A stretch of DNA of 64,000 bases from contig JAJEKV010000012.1 in NCBI GenBank assembly GCA_021234155.1, positions 2,947,638 through 3,011,637 of the forward strand, read 5' to 3'. Shown piece after piece: positions 35,241-46,009 of the stretch (positions within the stretch are counted from its first letter, which is position 1; each line of letters opens with the position of its first letter). The DNA is from Isoetes taiwanensis. Its lineage: Eukaryota; Streptophyta; Lycopodiopsida; Isoetales; Isoetaceae. Under the pieces are notes generated by a model. The model had not been told where the DNA came from. It searched no databases and saw nothing but the letters and a program-made list of their open reading frames with translations. Position numbers and translations under genes: made by a program.

Positions 35241-36690
35241 AGTGGCCACATTAACCAAAATGGGTTAAGGTGGCCATGGGTTAATGTGGCCATGGGTTAA
35301 TGTGGCCATAGATTAATGTGGCAATAGGTTAGTGTGGTCATGTGCCAACCATTGAATACCACACTTTATACCATGGTAGCACACTTTAAAGGAAAAGCCA
35401 CTAACACTTAGGGTTAATGTGGCCATGGGCTAAAGTGGTCACATTAACCATTATCGTTTAATGTGGCCATGGTTAATGTAGCCATGACTTAAGGTGGCCA
35501 CATTAACCACTATGGTTTAATGTGGCCATGGGTTAATGTGGCCATGGTTTAATGTAGCCATGACCTAAACTGGCCACATTAACCATTGGCCACATTAAGC
35601 CATGGCCACATTAACCCATGGTGGTTAATGTGGCCAAAGGGTTAATGTGGGCAATGGGTTAATGTGGGCAATGGGTTAATGTGGACACTGTGTTAATGTG
35701 GCCATGTGGCAATAGGTTAGTGTGGTCATGTGCCAACCATTGAATACCACACTTTATACCATGGTAGCACACTTTAAAGGAAAAGCCACTAACACTTAGG
35801 GTTAATGTGGCCATGGGCTAAAGTGGTCACATTAACCATTATCGTTTAATGTGGCCATGGTTAATGTAGCCATGACTTAAGGTGGCCACATTAACCACTA
35901 TGGTTTAATGTGGCCATGGGTTAATGTGGCCATGGTTTAATGTAGCCATGGCCTAAACTGGCCACATTAACCATTGGCCACATTAAGCCATGGCCACATT
36001 AACCCATGGTGGTTAATGTGGCCAAAGGGTTAATGTGGGCAATGGGTTAATATGGGCAATGGGTTAATGTGGCCAATGGATTAATGTGGCCAATGGGTTA
36101 ATGTGGACACTGTGTTAATGTGGCCATGTGGCCATGGGTTTATGTGGCCATAGGTTAATGTGGCCATGGGTTAATGTAGCCTTGGGTTAATGTGGCCATA
36201 GGGTTAATGTGGCCAAAGGCTCGTGGGGTTAATGTGGCCATAGGGTCATAGGGTCATGGGTTAATGTGGCCCTAGGGTTAATGTGGCCATATGGTTAATG
36301 TGGCCATAGATCATAGGGTCATGGGTTAATGTGGACATAGGGTTAATGTGGCCATAGGGTTAATGTGGCCCCGGGTTAATGTGGCCATAGGGTTAATGTG
36401 GCCCTAGGGGCCATAGGGTTAATGTGGCCAAAGGCTCGTGGGGTTAATGTGGCCATAGGGTCATAGGGTCATGGGTTAATGTGGCCCTAGGGTTAATGTG
36501 GCCATATGGTTAATGTGGCCATAGATCATAGGGTCATGGGTTAATGTGGCCATAGGGTTAATGTGGCCCTAGGGTTAATGTGGCCATAGATAATAGGGTC
36601 ATGGGTTAATGTGGTCATAGGGTTAATGTGGCCATAGGGTTAATGTGGCCCTAGGGTTAATGTGGCCATAGGGTTAATGTGGTCATAGGT
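35241..36690 (+). repeat. TIR-motif array 1
   Basis: Copies of GGTTAATGTGGCCA and its close variants recur about every 20-25 bp. In the left part some are in inverted orientation; from about 36000 onward almost all read GGTTAATGTGGCC on the plus strand. A 388 bp block beginning GCAATAGGTTAGTGTGGTCA is duplicated (35321 and 35709), and a shorter block around AAAGGCTCGTGGGGTTAATG occurs twice (about 36213 and 36430). The motif matches the one in the TIR. Confidence 0.9.
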
Positions 36691-36942
36691 TGCACTTAAA
36701 ATCTTCGACAATGCATCCACGAAAATCATGGGTTAATATGCCTTCCTATAAGCCATGATTAATCAGCCAATATGTGGCAATCATTCTTTCTGGGGTGGCG
36801 AAACTGTGCCAATCAATTCCTATGTCCAAACCATTAGGCTCGTACGAGTAGGCCAAAAATTGGGGAAAAGGAAGAACTCTGATTTCTGATATCTCGGGCT
36901 TCAAGCAGAAACAGGGCTCCATACTGCGCATCGATTAGGGCT

Positions 36943-38381
36943 ATGGCGAGTTCGATCAGTGCAACCGTTGCTGAAGAAATGTCTGTGAGCGAGGCAAGTA
37001 GGTCGGATTTGTCGGATTCGCCTGCAGTTCGAGATGGAGATGAAGCTTTCTTGCCTAATGTGGAAGAGCTACCAGCAGCTTTGAGGGATTTGAAGGAATC
37101 GGGGGCAGCAGTAAAAATCCAAAGTGAGGTCGATTCCAAGCATCCTGCTTCTCTGAGGAAGCTCAAGAAGGCTTCGCGCAGTGCTGCTGGGAAACTGGAG
37201 GCCCAACAACCCATGCATCAGGCAGATTCCGAGGTGGATGATCAGGCCCGGGAAAGGGGTTTTTTTTACAGTAAGAAAAGAAGCAAATGGTGTTGCCTCT
37301 CTGATGATTGTGGGTGGAACGGGAGGAAGAGGGCTAGACTAGAGGAGCATTTGAAGAGAAGGCATGGGCTGGTTGTGGAGGTTGAGCGGGCAGCTTGGGG
37401 CAGGAGAATGCAGGAGCAAGTTAAGCACAGGAGGAGGCCAGGCCGGGACCTGAGCCAATATGTTCAGAAGTATAGGCTGGATCCGGTTCACAGGTGGAAG
37501 GTAAACAGGAGCCAGTTCTTGAGAAGGGCACAGGCAGATTCAAAAGCAATTGCATATGCCCTACTTGTGGACATGCCCGATGGCACAGAGAAGGATTTGG
37601 AGGTGAAGAAATATGCCGAGGATTATGTGCAAAGGAGGGCTTTGGAATGGGACAGATCCAAGAACACTAAAATAGCTCTGTACAAGAAGAATATCAAAGA
37701 GTCTTATGCTTTTGATTGCACAGAAGAACAATGGCACGAGAGGGAGTTGGATGCCAATATGGCATCCTGCATGGATGAGCTGCAGTCCGAACTTTTGGAG
37801 AACACATGGTATTTTGACAGTCCAGCACATGATGGGTCGGAATCTAGTGAAGATGTAGCAGAGGAGAGTGCACTACCGACCCCTGGAACCCCTGTAACTA
37901 AGCTTTCAGCAGATGCAGCCGGATTGAGCATTAATGCTCCAATTAAGACCTCCCGGGTTGAAGCAGCCGAGAGTTCTAGTGTAAAGGATCCGGACTCCCC
38001 ACTGCGCCAAATGCCTCTTCATCTTATACCTGATAGCCCAGGAAGCCAGCAGGCCAGGGTTAGAACCGTCCTCACCTTAGAAGCTGATTTTGTGCTCAAT
38101 CCTGATTTCTTGCAGAAAGTTGAAGACCTGCACACCATGTTCCTATCTTCCAAGAAAAGAAAACTGAAATCTAGCAGGTCAGAACTTCCTGAAGGTTTGT
38201 CATATTGTTGTCTCTGGCCACTGCACCTAAAGAGCCCCTTGTGGTCTTGGGGATCAGCTCGGATGGGTGAGTTTGTGATAAGCAAGGAAGATGCAGCAGC
38301 ATTCGAGCACCCGGGTACTGACAATCCAGAGAAAGTGGGTGCTTCTTGGGTGAACGAGGAGTCGGTCGGCTCATATTTTAT
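36943..38381 (+). CDS. MULE-borne C2H2 zinc-finger protein, N-terminal exon of an Ulp1-like gene
   Basis: A long uninterrupted frame (about 480 codons) ends at a donor, TTTTAT|GTAAGT. It starts MASSISATVAEEMSVSEASR. Residues ~125-147 form a C2H2 finger with spacing C-x4-C-x12-H-x4-H (CLSDDC to HLKRRH), followed by a basic region (KHRRRPGRDLSQYVQKYRL) and acidic Ser-rich segments. The downstream exons carry an Ulp1-type cysteine protease tail. Plant MULEs often capture Ulp1-like genes (Kaonashi-type), so I read it as one captured or co-evolved gene. The zinc finger might bind DNA. Confidence 0.65.
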
Positions 38382-38882
38382 GTAAGTTTACTGTTCCTTT
38401 GGCTGTCCTTTTTTTAAATTGTGTTTTCGTGGCTGATTGTGCCCAAAACCCGTGATTCTTTCTCACTTCATACCCGTGAGTCTCGTAAGTACCACCAGTT
38501 CTTTCATCCTGGTCTGTTCGGACTATATTTGAGGCATGTTGATACCTTATGGAAGAAACTGCTCCCTCCCAAACCGAGCTCAGACTTGCTCTTCTATTGG
38601 CTGCCAATATGTGCCAAGTAAGTAGTCAATTTACATATTCTGCTTTTAATCTGAAATTGAACTCATTTCTTGCATTATTGCTGAAGTTCCCATTGGAGTT
38701 TGTTTGTCTACTGTGGAGATGTAGACATTTGCAATTGTGTTGGAACAAGCTGCCCCAGTCTGCTTCATTTCGACTCACTTGGCCGGCATTCTCACCGAGT
38801 CTACCCATTTGGCGTAGTAAGGCATCAATTTCGTGTTGCTTTTTTAATGTAATTACGTGTGTTGCTTTAATGTAAGGTTCTG
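38382..38882. other. Intron or broken middle part of the Ulp1-like gene
   Basis: Weak open pieces (38421-38621 and 38549-38875) could hold small exons, but the frame changes and no conserved motif is visible. The catalytic His of an Ulp1 protease would be expected here or in the preceding exon and was not identified. Confidence 0.35.
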
Positions 38883-39220
38883 GTGTTATACATCAGATTC
38901 ATACAGCAGGTTCATGGCCACTGGGGGCCTGATTTCCCTGACTGGCTCTCAATACCAATGGTTGAAATGCTAATCTCAACAGACAATGGTTCAGATTGTG
39001 GCATATTCACAATTCTTTGTGCACGCAGATTCATTGAGGATTTCATTGTGAATGACTGCACAAAGGAAGCTCGTGAGGTAAGCAATTGTGTGGAATTGCA
39101 GATTCATTGTCTTGTGATTCATGAATTCTGATTCTTGAATTGTGTGCAATTGTGCAGGTCAGTCCGGAATGGTTCAAAGAAAGTGCAAGTTGCAAATTGC
39201 GTGCATCTACACAGATGTAG
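38883..39220 (+). CDS. Ulp1-like cysteine protease C-terminal exons (in MULE)
   Basis: The frame contains STDNGSDCGIFTILCARRF, the conserved (Q/D)NGxDCGxF motif with the catalytic Cys of Ulp1/SENP (C48) peptidases. It ends at a donor (GAG|GTAAGC near 39079), and a second short exon after TGTGCAG at about 39159 finishes at TAG 39218-39220. C48 enzymes cleave SUMO. Only the Cys box is clear, and the missing His/Asp context makes activity uncertain. It presumably forms one gene with the zinc-finger exon upstream. Confidence 0.6.
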
Positions 39221-39537
39221 TATTGGGCAAATTGCAGGAGACCTTGGTGAGCACAAAGAATGTTAAGAAAGGCAAGGCCAAGGGAAGGCTGAATAAGTAG
39301 ACTATAATTTTTGTGGAAGTTTATCATAACAGAAATAGAAACATGGTACTTTTTTATTGCAGTAACTTTATTATAACAAAAACTTCTTTATAATAACTGA
39401 GACAGAAACATGAGACTTTTCTAGAACAGGAATTTCTTCATTACTGAAACTTTTTCATTGTACAAACTATTTCAGAACAGAAACTTTTTCATTACAGACT
39501 TTTGATTACATAAACTTTTTTCGCTACTGAAACTTCT
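39221..39537. other. MULE intergenic
   Basis: AT-rich sequence with repeated AACTTCTTCA/GAAACTTTTT phrases from 39340 to 39540, a short degenerate tandem. No gene. Confidence 0.5.
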
Positions 39538-40017
39538 TCACAAGGCCATGGTCTGTCGGCCTATGATGGTATGCCTGGGAAATGCATACCCTATGTGTCC
39601 TGTTGAGTCCTCCGACACATCATCTGACGACAGGTCACTAACGACGTGAACGATCTTCATCTTCTTTGCTTCTGGCTCCCTGCTAGTGCTGGCTTCCTCA
39701 TTGGGATGTGCTAGTGCTGGTGCTGGCTTCGTGTGCTTTCTCTTGCATACCTTTGCCTTCCTCCTGAGTGGCGTAAGGGGTGCTGATTTCACCGCCGAAG
39801 ACTCAAGCTTCAGAACCTGGCGGGCTTAGGTCCTGCAGAAGAGGCCAGATCCTTCAACATTCGAAGGATTGGACATCGGCTTCGAGTTATGGCCATTGGA
39901 AGAAGAGGCGCCTGCAAGAACCTTGTCGCCTGACACTAGATCGAACGGGAGGATCAGGAAACTGTTCCTTTTTAACCCTGAAAGTTTCGTATGCAATCCA
40001 CGCACGTTTTTAACCAC
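39538..40017 (-). pseudogene. MULE ORF, basic/Ser-rich, with one in-frame stop
   Basis: Two open stretches in one frame (40017-39826 and 39825-39538) are separated by a TAA. The product is rich in Lys, Ser and acidic residues (PLRRKAKVCKRKHTKP, VSDLSSDDVSEDS) and looks like a disordered nuclear protein. An intron might remove the stop, but none is obvious. No family is recognised. It lies between the Ulp1-like gene and array 2, convergent with the former. Confidence 0.4.
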
Positions 40018-40199
40018 GTGTTGATTGAATCATTAACCAACCATTGAATATTAACCACATTAACGAACCATTTAACCAACCATTGAATATCAACCAATTA
40101 ACCATTGAATATTAACCATTAATGGAAGCCTTGGCAAATTTTCACAATTCTATCTTAAAATAGCATGGAACATTCAATTACCCTAATGTGGATGAAATT
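40018..40199. repeat. ACCATTGAATATTAACC-type short repeats
   Basis: Four or more copies of ACCATTGAATATTAACCA and variants in tandem. The same phrase occurs at 42776-42880 beside array 3, so it is a second repeat class that borders the TIR-motif arrays. Confidence 0.75.
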
Positions 40200-41135
40200 G
40201 AGACGTGAGCCATGGGTCATGGGTTAATGTGGCCATGGGTTAATGTGGCCATGGGTTTATGTGGTCTTGGGTTAATGTGGCCCTTGGGTTAATGTGGCCA
40301 TGGGTTAATGAGGTCTTGGGTTGATGTGGCCATAGTGTTGATATGCCCATGGGTTAATGTGGCCCTGGGTTAATGTGGTCATGGGTTAATGTGGCCTTGG
40401 GTCAATGTGGTCATGGGTCAATGTGGCCATGGGTTAATGTGGACTTGGGTTAATGTGGCCTTGGGTTAATGTGGTCATTGGCCATGGGTTAATGTGGCCA
40501 TGGGTTAATGTGGCCATAGGGTTAATGTGCCCATGGGTTAATGGCCTTGGGTTAATGTGGCCTTGGGTTAATGTGGTCATGGGCTTAATGAGGTCTTGGG
40601 TTGATGTGGCCTTAGGTTAATGTGGTCATGGGTTAATGTGGCCATGTGCTTAATGAGGTCTTGGGTTGATGTGGCCATAGGGTTGATGTGCCATTGGGTT
40701 AATGTGGCCCATGGGTTAATGTGGCCATGGGTTAATGTGGCCATAGGGTTAATGTGGCCTTCGGTTAATGTGGTCATGGGTTAATGTGGCCATGGGTTAA
40801 TGTGGCCATGGCTTAATGTGGCCTTGGGTTAATGTGGCCTTGGGTTAATGTGGCCATTGGCTTAATGTGGCCATGGGTTGATGTGGCCATAGGGTTGATG
40901 TGCCCTTGGGTTGATGTGGCCCATGGGTTAATGTGGCCATGGGGTCAATGTGGCCATGGGTTAATGTGGCCATGGGTTAATGTGGCCTTGGGTTAATGTG
41001 GTCATGGGTTAATGTGGCCATGGGTTAATGTGGCCATGGGTTAATGTGGCCTTGGGTTAATGTGGCCTTGGGTTAATGTGGCCATGGGTTAATGTGGTCT
41101 TGGGTAAATGTGGGCTTGGGTTAATGTGGCCATAG
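40200..41135 (+). repeat. TIR-motif array 2
   Basis: About forty near-regular units of ATGGGTTAATGTGGCC with a ~20-22 bp period, almost all on the plus strand. Unit variants (CTTGGGTTAATGTGG, ATAGGGTTGATGTG) alternate in higher-order order. The core equals the motif at 34040-34053 in the TIR. Confidence 0.92.
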
Positions 41136-41773
41136 GGTCAATAGGTTTATATGTAATGATGGCATTTAAAGTTTTGAACTTACTTTTATGCTTTAAACAC
41201 AACCTGCAGCATAGCCCGAAGCATCAGGGATACCCTTAAGCATACCCTTAAACATTACTAATTTGCTAGTGTAGTGACCTTTTCTTCAATGAGTAATGAT
41301 GCACATCATTTTATTATTACAATTATCATTTCAAAATGATGACGCTACCATTATCAAACTCCGCCATTGTAGTGGAACAAATGTTAATGTCATATTCTAA
41401 ATCCAATGGTTATTTCTTCAAAGTGCACCCTCCAATTTTTTCATGAACATGACTAAGAATAATTGAATGACATTCGAACGCGCTCTCACTATTAGAATAT
41501 TGGACCATGGTCTACTTTTTAATTACGAGTCTAATTGTCTACTTTTCGGGGCATGGAGTGTACCTTGGTAATGATATATAGGATTATATGGGATAATAAT
41601 TAATAAATTCGTACAAATTTAAATAATGATTTTTAGGAATCTATGGGATAATAATAATTAAATTCGGTGTACGAAATAATTTCTGATTTATCGTATTAAT
41701 TCGCATATATATGCCCGCGAAGGTTTCATTCTTCCCCAATTTTTTTTTTCCTCTTTCCTTTTGGCCTTAGAAC
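41136..41773. other. MULE intergenic, AT-rich
   Basis: No gene. 41570-41700 contains a partial duplication of GGATTATATGGGATAATAAT and ATCTATGGGATAATAATAAT. The stretch leads into the acidic ORF and may hold its promoter. Confidence 0.45.
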
Positions 41774-42213
41774 ATGAAGAGATCTGCACGGCTGGCCGCT
41801 TGTTGCCTTGGAGAAGAACCCGAGGTCTCTTCTAAGAGACCTCGGACAGAGCCTCGGGTGGAATTCCCACCCCTGGCTGAGGTTTTTGCGAGCCTCGTGG
41901 ATACGTGGTCATCCTCTTCCTCTTCTGATTCCGAATCAGAGGAGGAAGAAGAGTCTCTGTAGCCGCCGAATTCTTCACGGCCCAACTTGAGGGAAGTGGG
42001 ATATCTCCTGAAGACAACGTCTGGTCTTCGTCGTCGGAGGAAGCAGAGGAAGATGAAGAGGATGCAGATTCCGCAGAGGATGAAGAGGAGGATTTCGAGG
42101 AGTGGCTCCTCTGGCTGAAAGGTAGTTTTGAAGTTTGAATTTTGTTCATTTACATTTCAATTTCCTAATCGTTTCGTGACCTGTAGATGATGCAGAAGAG
42201 GAAGAAGAAGAGT
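41774..42213 (+). CDS. MULE small acidic protein gene
   Basis: The start MKRSARLAACCLGEE is followed by a Ser/Asp/Glu tract (SSSSSSDSESEEEEE) and a TAG at 41960. A +1-shifted frame continues from about 41950 through a second acidic tract (EEAEEDEEDADSAEDEEED) to EEWLLWLK. A donor there (AAAG|GTAGTT near 42122) and an acceptor at CCTGTAG 42186 allow a final exon ending in EEEEEE and TGA. So either a short intron or a frameshift lies near 41955. The acidic, low-complexity composition gives no function; many MULE accessory proteins are of this kind. Confidence 0.45.
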
Positions 42214-42281
42214 GAAAGCTTGGGCCTCCTTTTGTTTAGGAATGTACATGCTGGGCTCCCTGTTTTTTTCTTGTACATGCA

Positions 42282-42629
42282 GGCCTCCGGGCTTTTTTGA
42301 ACTTTTTTTTTCTCTTGTAAAGCCTTCGCCTTCGGCCTCTGATTTCAAGCCTCCGGGCTGAAGTAAATTGTGAGTTCGGCATTTATATGTAAAGCCCTCT
42401 GGGCAAATTTTCTGAAATACAGACTGAAAACTTTTGAATTCAGACTCAATTTGGTGGCCTCCGGGCCTTTTTGAACTTTTTTTTTCTCTTGTAAAGCCTT
42501 CGCCTTCGGGCTCTGATTTCAAGCCTCCGGGCTCAAGTAAATTGTGAGTTCGGCATTTAGATGTAAAGCCCTCTGGGCAAATTTTCTGAAATACAGACTG
42601 AAAACTTTTGAATTCAGACTCAATTTGGT
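42282..42629 (+). repeat. 174 bp tandem duplication
   Basis: The unit starting GGCCTCCGGGC and ending near GACTCAATTTGGT occurs at 42282 and 42456 with very few differences. It lies directly downstream of the acidic ORF and looks like duplicated 3' untranslated sequence. Confidence 0.88.
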
Positions 42630-42879
42630 TCCTGCTTCACTAAAAATGTTGTGAACGTCTATAACTGTAAAAAGCAATTCCACGGGGTTTTAGGATTCCA
42701 CGGGGTTTGGGGTACACGAAAATGTTGTACTAAAAATGCTGCTTCACTAAAAATGTTGTAAACGTTTACAACCTTTGAATATCAACCATTGAATATCAAC
42801 CATTGAACATAAATCATTTGAATACCAACCATTGAGTATCAACCATTGAACATTAATCATTAACCAACCATTGAATATT

Positions 42880-43660
42880 TAATGTGGCCAAGACTTCATG
42901 TGGCCACATTAACCCAATTTGGTAAATGTGGCCAAGACTTCACGTGGCCACATTAACCCAATCTGGTTAATGTGGACAAGACTTCATGTGGCCACATTAA
43001 CCAAAATGGGTTAATGTGGTCAACACTTCATGTCGCCACATTAACCCAATTTGTTGAATGTGGCTAAACCTGGCCATGGCCACATTAACCCAATCTGGTT
43101 AATGTGGACAAGACTTCTTGTGGCCACATTAACCCAATCTGGTTAATGTGGCCAAGACTTCATGTGGCCACATTAACCCAATTTGGTAAATGTGGCCAAG
43201 ACTTCACGTGGCCACATTAACCAAAATGGGTTAATGTGGTCAACACTTCATGTCGCCACATTAACCCAATTTGTTGAATGTGGCTAAACCTGGCCATGGC
43301 CACATTAACCCAATCTGGTTAATGTGGACAAGACTTCTTGTGGCCACATTAACCCAATCTGGTTAATGTGGCCAAGACTTCATGTGGCCACATTAACCCA
43401 ATTTGGTAAATGTGGCCAAGACTTCACGTGGCCACATTAACCCAATCTGGTTAATGTGGACAAGACTTCTTGTGGCCACATTAACCCAATCTGGTTAATG
43501 TGGCCAAGACTTCATGTGGACACATTAACCCAATCTGGTAAATGTGGCCAAGACTTCACGTGGCCACATTAACCCAATCTGGTTAATGTGGCCAAGACTT
43601 CATGTGCCCACATTAACCCAATTTGGTTAATGTTGCCAACACTTCATGTGGCCACATTTT
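42880..43660. repeat. TIR-motif array 3, alternating orientation
   Basis: Here GGTTAATGTGGCCA and TGGCCACATTAACC alternate, separated by AAGACTTCATG or CAATCT, giving a ~45 bp palindromic unit repeated across ~780 bp. Higher-order duplication is visible (the block from AATGTGGCTAAACCTGGCCA recurs at about 43065 and 43275). Hairpin formation is likely. Confidence 0.9.
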
Positions 43661-43748
43661 TTTTTTTTTGGGGCAAGGTTGGTTCTACATTGCATTTATA
43701 AAAGAGACACAACTTTATAAAAGACATGAGTTTGTTTGGCCACAACCT

Positions 43749-45917
43749 TCACTCTTGAAGATGCCCTTCACACTCTCGCGAAAACACACTAGAACCAACA
43801 AGCTTCTTTTGCCTCTTCCGACACTCCACGAATGGAACTGGCCTCACCAATGTTTTTCCATTGAAGTCCTCCACGATGGGTAGACTGGGTGCAGCAACAG
43901 TGTCTAACTTGCAAGTGGTCAATCTCTCCAACTTCAAACTAAGCTCCCGTAGGAGGAAATCTGCCTCCAAAGCAACTTGTGGGCTACTAGATATGGTCTC
44001 CCTAATGCGTGCCATGCTCGCATTTATGCTACTCTCAATTCTTGTGGTGGGGGAAATCTTCTCCTCACCAATGCCATCCTCAGGTACAATCTTCTCCTCG
44101 CCATTGTCATGCTCCAATCCTGTCACCAATGTGCAAGTATCCTCTGAACTAGATGGTGCCCGGTTATCAAGAAAACCATCATCGTATGCCTCTCCAAATA
44201 CCCTCAAGTTCTCCAAACCGCCAGCTTGAGAACCATGCAATGTTCCACAAACCCTTAAAATGTCCTCCTCACTATACTTGGCCATCATTTGGATCACTTT
44301 GACCTGGTGTTTGCAAATGTTACCTTTCGTACCCCAAGGGCAGTCACAGGATGACCAGTGCTCATGGGCAACATCCACAAGGTAGGGGATAGCCTCTCGG
44401 CTAGCATCCCATGCATCCATATTTTGACTCCACACTTCTGCCCTCCCTTCTTTGAAGTTCAACCATCTAACAGCCTCATCAGGAATGACACGTGCCCCTA
44501 TAATTGCTGTCTCAACTATGTGCTCCTGTCTCTTATTCACTTTGAAACCCTCATCCTTCTTGAACCTGTCATAAAGAAGGTGTGTTTCCAATCTACAAGT
44601 GAGCATGTAGATCAACCAATCAATCCTCCTACCTCTCAAGGCGTGCTTCGAAACCCCTAGCTTTCTCTTCATTTGGTTGTGATAAGCCTCTATAGCCGCA
44701 TTTGTCTCTTGGTTGGTATGAGGATAGATTCTTGTAGCAATGATCCAAGTGGTGATGTTCTTAGTCCAAGTCCTGTTCATGTACTTAACAACCCTCTTCC
44801 AAGATTTGTATTTCTCCTTGAACTCATCCAATAGCCTCAAAGCTTCCCTCTCACAAGCATCCACATAATCCTTACCAAATCTTCCATCCGCTTCCACATG
44901 TGTGTTATACATTATGTGGCCAAGGTCCTTAAACATCTCCCCTCTAACCTTCTTGTTCTTCACATGCTTCAAGAGCATTTTCATCCAATTTCTCCTCACA
45001 TGCCAAATGCACAATTGTATTCTAGAATTAGGCCAAACCTTTTCCAATGCATTAATCTCTGCTTTGGCATCATCAACAATAAAACAAGAGGGTTGCCAAG
45101 TGGGATCCACAGCATGGATGTGATTCTTCAATGCAAAGAGCCAAGGTCGGATGTCCTCTTCTGCCTGGCTAGACGTGAGAACCCAAGCAACGGGTACACC
45201 ATTTCCATGACCATCGTATACTAGCAAGGTGTACAGGCTATAGCAATGGTCGTTTGTCTTGAAAGTTGAGTCCATTGCTACATCATCATTCTTGCCATGT
45301 TCTAAGAGAATCTTCATCTGAAAGGGAGTGATTATCCCTAGAGTAAATGGTACACCTTCTTGGTACAAGAACACTGATTCTGGGTGCAATCCTACCCACA
45401 TCCTTACACTCAAAGCAACGTCCTCGTGTAACATCCAAGTGTCCAATGCTATCTTCCTAGACAAATTGTAGAGATCATCCATGTGAAGGAATTGATCTCT
45501 ATTCTTCACATTATTCGGATCCATCTTCTTCTTTAGAGCCCATTGCTCTTCATGCTGCCTGTATACCTCCTGTGGGTTGTGATTCTGTATCAACTGATTC
45601 CTGGCCCAATCTTTCTTCTCCTTTGATAACCAAGGAGCTAGTTCGTGCCTGGTCTTCGCACATTCAGGATCATTAACACCATGACATACTTTGCCTTCCA
45701 GGTCAATGTGTTCCATCTCATGAAAGGTTATTTTGGTGCATTCGGGATTCAAATACAATTGCTTCGTCGTAAAATGGCACCTACACCCTCTCTTGATGCT
45801 CGTACCCCTCTGTCTCTTTGAGTATGATGGGTCAATCCTCTTTGTTTCAGCAACCATAGCTTTGGTTGTTTTCTCCTTCACTTCACGGCGTTGTTTATGG
45901 AGATCTTTTTTGCCCAT
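43749..45917 (-). CDS. MULE transposase (MURA-type), uninterrupted
   Basis: An open frame of 722 codons from MGKKDLHKQRR; a Met 21 codons further upstream (45980) is possible but the intervening sequence is hydrophobic and follows an AG acceptor. Domains: an N-terminal Cys/His region (KRGCRCHFTTKQLY, about 45-70), the catalytic core with DDE-type aspartates in MDSTFKT (~213) and IVDDAKAE (~280) and a QLCIWHVRRNW box, then a SWIM zinc finger CDCPWGTKGNICKH (~523-537). The family cuts DNA at Mutator TIRs and pastes it with 9 bp duplications, as seen here. It lies near the right TIR and is transcribed leftward. No stop or frameshift is present, so the protein may be functional. Confidence 0.9.
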   Translation of the reverse strand: MGKKDLHKQRREVKEKTTKAMVAETKRIDPSYSKRQRGTSIKRGCRCHFTTKQLYLNPECTKITFHEMEHIDLEGKVCHGVNDPECAKTRHELAPWLSKEKKDWARNQLIQNHNPQEVYRQHEEQWALKKKMDPNNVKNRDQFLHMDDLYNLSRKIALDTWMLHEDVALSVRMWVGLHPESVFLYQEGVPFTLGIITPFQMKILLEHGKNDDVAMDSTFKTNDHCYSLYTLLVYDGHGNGVPVAWVLTSSQAEEDIRPWLFALKNHIHAVDPTWQPSCFIVDDAKAEINALEKVWPNSRIQLCIWHVRRNWMKMLLKHVKNKKVRGEMFKDLGHIMYNTHVEADGRFGKDYVDACEREALRLLDEFKEKYKSWKRVVKYMNRTWTKNITTWIIATRIYPHTNQETNAAIEAYHNQMKRKLGVSKHALRGRRIDWLIYMLTCRLETHLLYDRFKKDEGFKVNKRQEHIVETAIIGARVIPDEAVRWLNFKEGRAEVWSQNMDAWDASREAIPYLVDVAHEHWSSCDCPWGTKGNICKHQVKVIQMMAKYSEEDILRVCGTLHGSQAGGLENLRVFGEAYDDGFLDNRAPSSSEDTCTLVTGLEHDNGEEKIVPEDGIGEEKISPTTRIESSINASMARIRETISSSPQVALEADFLLRELSLKLERLTTCKLDTVAAPSLPIVEDFNGKTLVRPVPFVECRKRQKKLVGSSVFSRECEGHLQE

Positions 45918-46009
45918 AGGCACGATGGTAACTAAAACAAAAAGCCACACTTCAATTCTTGTGGTGAAACATTCAAACATATATGCACTAACAAGCCATT
46001 AATTAACTA

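Noticed and set aside
35241-43660. CRISPR-like arrays
   Set aside because: The repeats are not separated by unique spacers; units vary, invert and merge, and the core motif equals the MULE TIR motif. The context is a plant transposon.
45918-45980. Earlier start codon for the MULE transposase
   Set aside because: The extra 21 residues are hydrophobic and lie across a likely splice acceptor; MGKKDLHKQRR is a more typical start.
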